Origin: Patagioenas fasciata | Lineage: Eukaryota > Chordata > Aves > Columbiformes > Columbidae | NCBI RefSeq assembly: GCF_037038585.1 | Contig: NC_092523.1 | Coordinates: 27,967,501 to 28,031,500, forward strand | DNA length: 64,000 nucleotides | Reading direction: 5' to 3' | Part shown: piece after piece, positions 36,012 to 46,100 of the stretch | Layout: the number at the start of each line of letters is the position of its first letter | Position numbering within the stretch: position 1 is the stretch's first letter | Notes under the pieces: model-generated | The model's input: the letters and a program-made list of their open reading frames with translations, nothing else | Databases searched by the model: none | What the model was told of the DNA's origin: nothing | Program-made: the position numbers and the translations under genes

Positions 36012-36361
36012 GCCACAGGTGCTGCGTCAGATGAAGAAAGCATTGCCAGTGTTTTGCCAACATCCGAAACACCTTTTCAGGCCTGTTCTAGAGATGGGTT
36101 AGTAGAGGACACCTCCATCTTACCAGATACTCAGGATAAGTCTGGAATATAAACAGCCTGAACTCTGAAAAGACCATTTTTCTGAATTGATCAAAGGAAA
36201 CTAATTCAAACACATTTACCAGTAATACCTCACATGCCAAAGTCTCTGTGTGTGCCTCTGAAGAGGGCAGCAGTGCTGTTTCTCTAGTACATGAAGCAGG
36301 TTTGAATTCTGTTTTGTGTGAAGAAGATGCTTTAATGTGTTTTGCAAAGATGGAATGCTAA
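36012..36361 (+). other. Open, peptide-like stretch just after the ATP10D stop
   Basis: After the TGA at 36009-36011 the same frame stays open for 46 codons (36012-36149, TAA at 36150-36152), rich in Ser, Thr, Asp and Glu. In the frame starting at 36191, open after a TGA at 36188, another 56 codons run to TAA at 36359-36361; they contain CASEEG and SLVHEAG and are also acidic. Together the two pieces approximate the length that a mammalian ATP10D tail would need. This may be a decayed tail, an alternative tail, or chance in a 3' UTR. Assignment is an inference only. Confidence 0.35.
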
Positions 36362-37465
36362 CTGTTTAAGAGAGTAATAACTGCTGATTTATACTATGTT
36401 GTGGTTTTGTTTTCTTCAGCCAAGGTGGATGATGCACACATTTCCTTAAAAGCTTTTTTGTTTATAAAACTTTTCAATAATTTATTAAGATGTTCAAGAT
36501 CTAAATGACTGGGTTGTTTTGTTATATTTTTTTCACACAGCTGACTTTGCATATTGCTTATTTCTTGTTTGCAACATTACATAATGCCTCACAGTGTTAT
36601 GGACGGGGCATTGCATGAATACAGATTTTCAGGACGCATTCAGGTAAGCCAACCTCCTCCCTTGCATTGCAGTCCTGAAATCCTGCTGTTCCCTGGGACT
36701 CACCACTTGCTGAAGTATGAAGTAAGCAGAAGGGCTGGGATCTAGCGTTACTGGTTGGCTTCTCACAAAACTCCTCCAGTGTGTGTGTACAGTAATTGTT
36801 TTAACCATTAGAAGAGTGGCCCAGATGAGACGTATGTGTCACGTGTCTCCCTCATCTTCCTCTTCCACAAAAAGAGCAAATCTAGTGCAGCCTTTTGTTC
36901 TTCTTGATAGTTCATACTCTTGCTACATCCTTTCTCTTTGTCTCCATGTTCTAGTTCGTGTGTTTTGCCACTGTCTGGACTTGTGTTCCTCCTCATGCAA
37001 CTCGGATGTTGGCTGCCTGACTTTTTTAAACTCTGCCTCATGTCTGCACCGCAGAATGGTCTGCCAGTGGCAGTGAGTAGCTCCAGTCTGTCTTCACGTC
37101 ATCTCTCACAAATAGCAGCTTCTAGCTGGTGACATTACTCTTCTTCACTCTCAGATGTTTTTACATTTCTCCAGATTTTTATAACAAACAGCTTAGGTAT
37201 CTATAAAGGCTGCTCAAAAGAAGCTGTAGCTGGTGACATGTCCCAGATTTGAGTTCTGTCGCTAGTCTGTGCTGGAGGTGTCCTGCCTCTGCCACTTTGC
37301 CACTGCTCTGCATGCTGTGCAAAAGCTGACTGAGGTCCATGTGGCCACTTCTGGATTCCAGACTGTCTAAAACATCGCTTCCTTTTTGCCTCCCTCCCCA
37401 AAAAGTTACATGGCCAATTTATGGAAGAACTTAGGAAATTGTTTGTATCCACTGGTACCCGTTGA

Positions 37466-37471
37466 AATAAA
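37466..37471 (+). promoter_or_regulatory. Candidate proximal ATP10D polyadenylation signal
   Basis: Canonical AATAAA 1.45 kb after the ATP10D stop. The downstream sequence is T-containing but not strongly GT-rich. It would give a shorter 3' UTR if used. Confidence 0.3.
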
Positions 37472-39099
37472 CAGTTTCTTCAAACTGCAGCTGCTAATGA
37501 ATTCTTAGCGTTGAGCCCATTTTTGGTTCTTTTTCTTTCTGAAACTTTCTGCTTTCAAATTGCCAAGATTTGTGTGTTTATTTTTCGGCACCATGTTTCA
37601 TGCAAAGGTGCTTTTTAATGGAACCATGAGCTTTCCATGTCAATGATCAACATTACATATTCCACATCTTTTAAGATCTTTGGAAGAATTTAAACAAATG
37701 CTGTGAGGTCTGAGACAGCTGCTGCTGTGCAGGGCAGATATTGGGGGCACGCTAAGTTCATTCAAAGGCAGGTCACCACATGTTACTGAAATTTTAAAAT
37801 GGTTCTGTTTTCAAAAGGTAGAACGTAATTAGGTCTGACTCCATCCCTAGTGTTGCTGAGGAGAAAAATATCCTTTTTGTTTAGCCTGTAGAAGAAAAAC
37901 AGTGTAAGGAGCCAGCGATGACAGCCATTTCTGCTTTTTTTTTTTCTTTATTATTGGTTCAACACATGACAAAATATTTTTAGTAAGTTTTAACATAGGA
38001 TTAATGGGGCCCTTTGAAGTGATGGCAGACATTCAAATCCTGAGAGATCATGTTGAGCATGTGGTTTTTCAGTTACGATTTTCAGATAGTTTGTCTGTAG
38101 CATCCCTCTTGCTGTGGGGGGGGGCACCTTGGCAGGAGTGGACTCCAGGTGTCCTGAGTGGAACATCTCAGCTTTCTCTACAAGCCATGGGAACTGCAAG
38201 GTATCCAAGAAGATGCAGAATGGCCAGCAGGTTGTGCAGGGAGATCAGCTGGTACAAGGGCAGAATCCTACAGGAACAGACTTGCTGGGACTCGGTGAAG
38301 TTGTCTGCTCTGTTCCACAGCCCCAGGCAGGCTTGGCTCTGCCCTTACAGTTCCTAGCAGATGTTCTCCTGTTGTAAAGAGCTCCAGAGGAGCAGGCCAG
38401 GCCATTGCCTTCCTGCCCTCAAAGTCAATTATTGGTTTTGTTTCTATTGTCTCACCTGAATGTTTCTTTTGCACCTTAAATCTGTTGCTTCTCTTCACTT
38501 GTGGCCACCGAGAACTGATTTTGTTCTGCGGCTGGGGTAGATATTGCTCTCCTGAGGGAGCTCTGGGACTTGTGGCAGTGAACCTGAGGGAGTGCTGGGC
38601 ACAGCTCTCTCCCCTTCCTGTCACTGTGAAAAGGAGTTGGGGGGACAGCACTGGCCTCTGACCTGCACTTTCGTTGCCTCTGCCACAGGAGCAGAACCTC
38701 CCAATGGATTTGGCAGGTGGCTGATCATTTACTCTCAGGAGCTGACGCATGTATCATAGAAGAGCTGTAAGCATTCGGAGTTAAGATCTTCCAGAATCCT
38801 CTGCCAATGAAACTGTGGCATCAAAATAACTACATGAAGAAACACGAGTGGCACTCACCTGTTAGACCCGGGGCAGCTGCTGTGTGGTGCCTCTGGGACT
38901 CTTGCTGTTATGCGGCTTTTTCCAAGCCTGGTCACACCACTACTCACTGCTTAGTGTGGTGAGGCTGTCAGGATGGATTCCTAAATTGGATGAAGGATGA
39001 TTTCATCTGGGTCTCAAAAGCACCAGGCCCTGTGGGTTGCCTTGAGATTTGAGGTCATTGTAGAAGTTCCTCTGTGCTGATACCACTGATTGTAAGTAC

Positions 39100-39126
39100 T
39101 TTTGTACCACTTCAAGTGGTACAAAA
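39100..39126 (+). repeat. Perfect 13-bp inverted repeat
   Basis: ttttgtaccactt and aagtggtacaaaa flank a single C. It lies in the ATP10D-CORIN interval, probably within the ATP10D 3' UTR. Confidence 0.9.
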
Positions 39127-39378
39127 TAACACACACACTCGTTTTTTCTTGTTGTTTTGTTTCACTTACGGCACGTGGTGCCTAGAATTATTCACAATAG
39201 GTTGTGTCCTTTTAGATTACTTCAACAAGCAGTCTAAGTGATTAAATTATCTGTTGTGTAAAACCTGGTCTTTTACTTTGGGGGGTGGGTGGGGTCAAAC
39301 AGCAAACATATCTAAGGGCTATCTGCTGTGAACACTTGCTGTTTTTTACTGAAGGGGAGATGATGGTATTGAGTTTGT

Positions 39379-39384
39379 AATAAA
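39379..39384 (+). promoter_or_regulatory. Candidate ATP10D polyadenylation signal
   Basis: AATAAA within gtaataaaaacttt, 3.4 kb after the ATP10D stop. The downstream context is AT-rich and weak. Confidence 0.25.
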
Positions 39385-40355
39385 AACTTTAAAATGTTAA
39401 TTGGCCATAGCTAACATGGTACCAAACGAAGGGTGCAAGGGAATCGCTCTCCCTTTGGTTCTCAACAGTTAAATGTTTCTTTTATTAGGAATATGCTTAG
39501 GCACAGCATGACGTGACTTTTCCCCTTTGAAAACAAGCTTTTTGAGATATCACAGGTGCCTTCCAGATGTCTTGAAGGAAAGCACAGCATTGACACTTTT
39601 GATTGTTAGTTTAAATCAAACAAAATCACCTTCAGCTCCCTCAAACTTTGTAGTGACCCCTGGAGCAGCTTTAACTCACTTATTGATGTGCAATATTTGA
39701 TAGACAGAAAAAATACATTCTTTTTTATTATGTTTTTCACAGCAGCTGCACCTGGGCTAAACATTTGCAGGTGGCAGTCAGCCACAGCTGCTATTGAGTG
39801 AGTGTTTTCACAGCACAGCGAGCTTTGCTCTGTACCAGTTTGAGTGGAATGTTTGACCCAAGCTGTGGTTCCTCCCTCAGCCCCGCTGGCTGTGGCACGA
39901 GGCCGAGGACCCGCTGAGGCGCAGCCCTCAGTGCTCCCGCTGCTCAGAGCAGCCCTCGCTCTCTGCAGAGACGATGGACGAGTTCTGGGGGTGACTGTTC
40001 AGAACATTCTCATAGCTGAATTTCAGTATGGTTTTTTGTATTATTTCTTCCTGTTTTATTCTTGTGGTCCTGGATACTTTACTGTGGACTGCAGTAAAAA
40101 GGCAAATTTTTACTATTTTAAGTCCTTGTGTGCTTATTATTTTGATTTCAGCATGTGTACATGTTGTTGAAAAGCTGCGTCCCAGTTAAAAGGAGATGGT
40201 TATTTCAAACTAAGTTTATTCCTGAGGAAAGCCGTAGAATAAAATGTGTTCAGGCAGATTTGATTTCAGCTTTAGTTTTTCACATTTTTTCAATGCAGAG
40301 TAGCTGTTGGCAATGGTATCCTTGGTAATATTCTGTATTGGAAGCATACGTGCAG

Positions 40356-40361
40356 AATAAA
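40356..40361 (+). promoter_or_regulatory. Candidate ATP10D polyadenylation signal
   Basis: AATAAA is followed 8-30 nt later by the GT-rich run gttgtgcagtggtggtagtg, the expected arrangement of hexamer plus downstream GU element. It is the best-formed of four + strand candidates (others at 37466, 39379 and 40238). Confidence 0.4.
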
Positions 40362-41229
40362 GTAAAAGTTGTGCAGTGGTGGTAGTGCCAGAACCTCTGC
40401 AAGTGTTCCAGTGCTAAGAGGGTTGTCAGGACTGCTTGAACAGGCTAGATAAGGATATGCAAATACCTTTCTAAGTCTACTTTTAGGCATTACTGCTAAA
40501 GTTATAATTAACTTCCTACTTCTGTATTGTTGAGTCTCTGTCTCTACAGATTAAAACACACTTTAAACAGAGAAGTTACTTCGAAAATGTACATTTTTAT
40601 TAGTAGAGCTAGAAAGAAACACATCTGCTGGACTGTGTGACATTGCTTCCATTTGGAGCTACAGCTGTGGTAGAAGTAAAACTAACAATTGTTACCTTAC
40701 TGTGAGGTTACACATGTGAGAGAAACCGTGTAATTGTGATCACAGCTGTTACGTCAGCACACAGGGAAAGGCCTGATACAGTGGAGTGTGTTTGCCTATT
40801 TCACGTGCACACATAAAAAAGCAGTATAAAAATACATTTATAAAATTAAAAATTTCCTCTTTATGTGGAATGTTGTGTCAGACACAGTCACCAGACTGGG
40901 GGTCACTGGCTCAGGGGACTCTCCATACCCGGCTTTGGGACTTGTGCTGCCCTACAGCTGCAGAGGTGCTGGGCCCAGAGAGGACCTCAAGTGGGGGATT
41001 GGGACCTGCACTCTCCATATCCTTGAGGCAAGGGTGTCAGTAAGCTGCTGCATCTGTAATCTGCTTGCACTGGAAAAACATGGGCACAGCTGCTTTCTCT
41101 CATTTGTAGCTGGGGGAAGAACAGCATTTATATGTTATAGTAAAAACAAAATCCTTAATACAAAAAAAATCCCCAAAACAACCTAGCATGAAAGTGATAC
41201 AATAGTCACTTAAATAGGGTTTCAGAATC

Positions 41230-42925
41230 CATAACATAAATATTTAATATTTATTTAATAATGCTGTCTAGAGTGCTGTCTAGTATGTCTAACGTTAGGC
41301 ATGTTAAAGGAGAAGATATGGAAATAAGAGGTAAACCTTCACTAAAGCAATAGATTAGCTGTAACATGATTACTGGTACCTTAAATGCCCATTAGGTAGC
41401 TCTTCTAATGCATGTTACCACCACCAGCAGTCATGGTATTGACAAGGCCCTGCCATGCTGTCATGGGGGCACGCCAGAGGCAGCAGAGAGAGTAATTCTG
41501 TGCCTTAGGCAGCATTCACAGCAGACCAGGCACAGCACTGTGAACACATGAGTTTTAAACGCTTTGCTTCATGGTGAAATTCATCCTGTCATCCTCAGGT
41601 TCCTGACTCTTTCTTTGGCTCTTGGTGTGGAGGCTCAGCCTCTCACCTGCTGCACTAAGCTCTCTGCCATCTGGCTGCCAAGCACTTGAGCCTTTGCTGG
41701 TGAAGCTTTTTCACTTTGCTTAATTGATTTCTATTATAATATTCAGTTGAACAGAAGCTGGAGTCCAATTCTTCTGTCATTCAGATTTTTTTCTGCCTTT
41801 TTCTCTCTCAAATTGTTTAATCTTGATAACCAAACTGAAATTTTCAGTTCAAGATACTAGATGAGACCTATGCAAAAACACTATTTCCCAGTATTTGGGA
41901 TACCACTCACACTGCATCTTTTGCACTTCAAATGCACATTTTCCATATCTCACCAGATGTTCAAAGTTGCTGACTCGAGGCGGGGGACACCATTGCAGTA
42001 GCTCAACCCTGTTATGTTTTCAGAGGGCTGGAGATGGTCAGTGCACACTTCATACAAAAATCAGGAAAAAAGCCAGTGGGGCATAGGTTTGCTAAAAGTG
42101 CTAGTCAGTTTGGTGGTGTCAGGATGTGGGTGTCGTCCAGACACATCAAGATATTGGAAGGTTCAGAAAATGAAGTAGCAGAAACTGTCCAAAGAGTCTA
42201 AACAGCTAAGCTTTGGTCTTAGCTGCCTCAAGTGATAGTTATGGGTCTGTTGGCCCACGTGTCCCTCTGTCATGCGCAGAGCTCCCCCGGCTGGCTCTGG
42301 GAACAGAAGCTGTGGATGGCACACAGCTATGGCCACACCAGCCAGCTGCCCTGAGGGTCAGGCTGTGTTAGCATAGGGACAGCAGGAGCACACAGCTGCA
42401 CACCTTTGGAGACCTGCACGTGTACTTGGATGTGCCACGTGGACATACAAGCCAGTCGATCTCTTGCACCCCTTCCAGCATGTGGTGCGGCTGTGCCTGG
42501 TGTTGCCTTTGTGAACAGACATCCTGCCAGTGCCATCTGAATGCACCAAGTTCATTCCTCATGACAACAGAAGAGGGAAAAAGCATGTGCTACTAACTGA
42601 ACAGCATTAAAATAGGTTTATCTAACAAAATTTTTCTAGTCTGTGCTACTGCTTAGTTTGAAAAGGCAGAAAATGGCTGATTCTTTTAAGCCTTTTGCTG
42701 TGTTTGGACTAGCACCATAACACAGTTAAAAGTCCAAAGGATTATTAATTAATTCTACCCCAAAGTATATTCACCAGCAGAGGCTGCATATTCCATAGCT
42801 CCACAACAGGAACATGTAGAGCTTGAAATGCCTTTTCATAGAGTTTCTGAACTGCAAAATCTTCAGTGCTGAAGTGCTGATTCCTTTTTTCTTTTGTCTG
42901 TCAGCACAATTTGTACCATCTGGAG
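41230..42925 (-). other. CORIN: Probable CORIN 3' UTR
   Basis: This is the sequence between the CORIN stop codon and the first CORIN-strand AATAAA. I see no further coding exon or recognisable repeat in it. The end point is inferred from the hexamer only. Confidence 0.45.
41250..41255 (-). promoter_or_regulatory. Candidate CORIN polyadenylation signal
   Basis: TTTATT on the + strand is AATAAA on the CORIN strand. It is the first canonical hexamer met going downstream from the CORIN stop, about 1.7 kb away, close to the 3' UTR length I recall for mammalian CORIN. A further candidate lies near 40590 (ttttattag). Confidence 0.4.
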
Positions 42926-43108
42926 TTAGTTTAGCAGAAAGGTGTGGATGTATATTTGTCTTTCAATCCACTCAATAAAATGTGACACATTACTGTAAAC
43001 TCCAGGTCCCAAAACCTTGGAAAAGCAGACAGAGCCCCAAGATGTTAAACCAAACAAAGTCCAGCGCCCGGCAGGTTGCTCACACACAAGTGGTCCTCCA
43101 CTGTCGCC
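42926..43108 (-). CDS. CORIN: CORIN last coding exon with catalytic Ser and stop
   Basis: The acceptor is cttgttgcag on the - strand and the stop TAA is at 42926-42928. It encodes [40 protein letters not shown] and [20 protein letters not shown]. The catalytic Ser codon is at 43100-43102. The end at FLLN matches the human C terminus. Confidence 0.98.
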   Translation of the reverse strand, partial: GDSGGPLVCEQPAGRWTLFGLTSWGSVCFSKVLGPGVYSNVSHFIEWIERQIYIHTFLLN

Positions 43109-46100
43109 CTGCAACAAGAAAGAAAAAAACCAGTATAGGGGCTGCACATGGCCAGCAGCCCTATGGTTAAAGCTATGTCTGGGTTCCTACAGGGATTTTC
43201 CTTTAAATAAGTAGCTCAGCTCTAAAAACTGGCTGCTCTGCTTAAGTATGTAGCAGCACAGAGCATTACCAGTATTTATTCCCTGTTATATTTGTACAAA
43301 AAAATTACCTGCAAAAGGCTTGTATAAATTGAATAATCAGTCTAATAGTTAACAAATACAGATTAACCTTGGATTCTTCAAGCTGTCTTTCATTATTATA
43401 AACTGAAGTTGATTACACCCATAATAATAACAATTGCATTAAAATATGTAAATAACTTGGCATTCCTCCGGTAGATGTAGTATGCTATACCTAATAAATG
43501 TCATAGCACTTTGATTTCTAAAGCAAGTCTGGCTGTGTGCTCCTCCTTAGAGAGACACCCACCATGCAGGAGTCCACAGTGCCAGACTCGTAGCCAGCAC
43601 ACAGCATCCTGCTGGTGATGGGTTTCATGTCAAAGTAGGACTGGCATTGCTCTAAGGAAATGATGCGAACCTCTCCTTCTTGAAGCTTGAAAGGCACTGG
43701 AAAAACAAAACCAGAATTAGGCATTAAACTACACACACACACACACAAATACTTAGCTATGATGGCTCTTTGCGATATAACAAATATTTCGGATAGGTTA
43801 CAAATATTACCTAAGATAGGTAGATGTATATGTATAATTACATGTATAAAATGCAAGAAGAGAAGAATGCCCCTTTAGCACAAAGTCAAGGTAGAAACAG
43901 GTGGGTTTTTTCACTGCTGCATCACATGATTGGTGACTGCCCTGCTCCTGAGCCAAGACCATAGGTGCTTCATTCTGGAGAAGGACCCAATACATGGGGA
44001 CTGGTGTGACACATCGTTTATCATGGATTCGCACTGACAGGCTGCACAGGGAGTGCACAGGTATGTGACATGGTACGGGATTTGCAAGATCGGGGCAGCA
44101 TTGGCTGGTAAACAGTAAAGGGAAGGAGGCGGAGGAGAGGTTTGACTCGTTCTGTGGCAACGTCTGCCTGTTTCTTGGTGTCTGTCATGGTAAAACTTGG
44201 TATAATCACAGCTATTTTGAGTTACATTTGGGTAAACTGGACTTAGAGAGTATACCAGGGAATCAGAATTCAAAGGTTATTGAAATTATTCTGGCGCATT
44301 CAGGAGACAATAAAGGACTTCTTCCTAGTCTAAACAGCTAACTGAGCTCAAATTCTAAGGCAAGTTGTTCAAGCTAAAGCATGAAGTGTTGTGTAGCCAT
44401 GATGGGTTTTAATGCTTCGAAACATAAAACCATTTTCCACTTAGCAGTGGTGCAAAAGCATTCTTTGGGGTTTTGTTTTTCTGCTGTTACATAAAAGATA
44501 TTTTTAGATGGGTAGAGCTGCTAGTTAACAGCCAGTCCCTCACATGTGCAATTTAATTTTTGCCACATGTCTGACGTGGCCACTAGAGGTGAAGTCCCAC
44601 CTGAAACAGCACTGAAAGGAAATTCCCTTCTCCAGCATACAGAACAACAGCCTCCCCAGTAATTACCATAATAGTGAAGGGAGAAACACAACGGCTACAG
44701 CCTTAATAGGGTTGGGGTCAAGAGAATTTGTATATGGTGCATGCAGAATAGTTCTGTGTAAACAAAGATTTACAGAACACAACTGTTCTTGTCATGGGAC
44801 CCAAGGATTGCAGTGGCCATAGAACAAGAAAACACACTAAGGTTCTGTTCAGAGACAAAACCAACACATGGTCGTGCCTGGATGAAATACATTGCGTCAC
44901 ATGCCCAAAGTGTGACACACAGCATTGATTCAAGAAAATGTTCATTCAGCCTGTATGCCTGTGCGTTTGGTGCCCTCCGCTTTCACTGAACTAAGAATGT
45001 TGCCCACCCTGCACTGATGATCTGATACCTTCTCAATACAGTTCTGAATACAAGCTAAACCAGTAAAATTATAACTATTTTCAGGTGACTTCCTTGACAG
45101 GACTTTCTAGATCCTCAACATTTTTGAAAATCAAGCTACTTGTCTAAATAATGATTAAGGAGCATAAATTCAGGCTGCTGATTTGAAAAAGCTAGGTTCT
45201 AGTCACAGCTAGATGCCTTCCTCAGTAATTACAGTTCTCTAGGATTTAATAAGGTCCAGTGATAGTATACACGGATAAAGCTTTGTAATGGGCTCACATA
45301 TTTGATTAACTCAGTAGAAGGTTAACATATTTTTCCAAGAGTCCCAGAAATATTCATCTTACTTTTGTTGCCCATGTGTCCCCAGCCGGTGATGTAACAG
45401 TAGGTATCTGGCCGAACCAGCTGGTCCCTGCTGGGCAAGCAGACAGGTCTTACATAGCTTGTCTCATTGATATCCTCATCTAGTTCCACAATGCTGATAT
45501 CATAGTCTACAACCGCTCTGTTGTAGCGTGGATGGAGGATAATGGTCTTCACTAGTCGGGTCTGCATGAAGCCTGACGGTTGATCAAGGTTGCTAATCCC
45601 AAACACTACTTTCCAAACAGCTGCATTTTCTCTCCTTTGGAAAAAAAAAAAAAAAAAATCAGAAATTTCAATCACTACCATTCTTTTAAGCTAAAATGCC
45701 AGAGAATTTTTTCTCCCTGACATTTTGCACATAGCACTTTGCAAAGCATTGCACATACAGATGCTGCAAATACTTGGGCATCATTACTTAGAGCTAAGAT
45801 CTGAGCAACAAAAGACAATGCTTTCCATTTCCTTCCTGCCTGTTACCAAATGAATTACAGCTCACACCTTCAGAAGGTACGTAACCACCTATTAGTTGCT
45901 GTATTAAATGTGAAAGGCTCACATAATCATCCCTTGGATCCTGCCCAAGGCTTAAGCACCCTCCTTTGCTCACTGGTGGGCGCTTACAAGTTTCTCTGGG
46001 GTGGCAATATTGTTCAGCAGTATAGTGCTGACAGCAGCAAGTCTCGCTGAAGTCCCAGAGGAGTTTCAAAGAAGCAAGTCTGTTATGAAAACGAAATATT

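Larger units (their letters stand above)
36012..40390 (+). other. ATP10D: Probable ATP10D 3' UTR / downstream region
   Basis: No splice junctions or new coding exons are recognisable here. AATAAA signals on the + strand lie at 37466-37471, 39379-39384, 40238-40243 and 40356-40361. The UTR end cannot be fixed without transcripts, so the extent is a maximum. It also holds a 13-bp inverted repeat (39100-39126) and a GC-rich patch (about 39885-39990). Confidence 0.45.

Noticed and set aside
39844..40170. A 108-codon + strand ORF after ATP10D
   Set aside because: No recognisable domain or splice context; it spans the GC-rich patch and then T-rich UTR-like sequence, consistent with chance.
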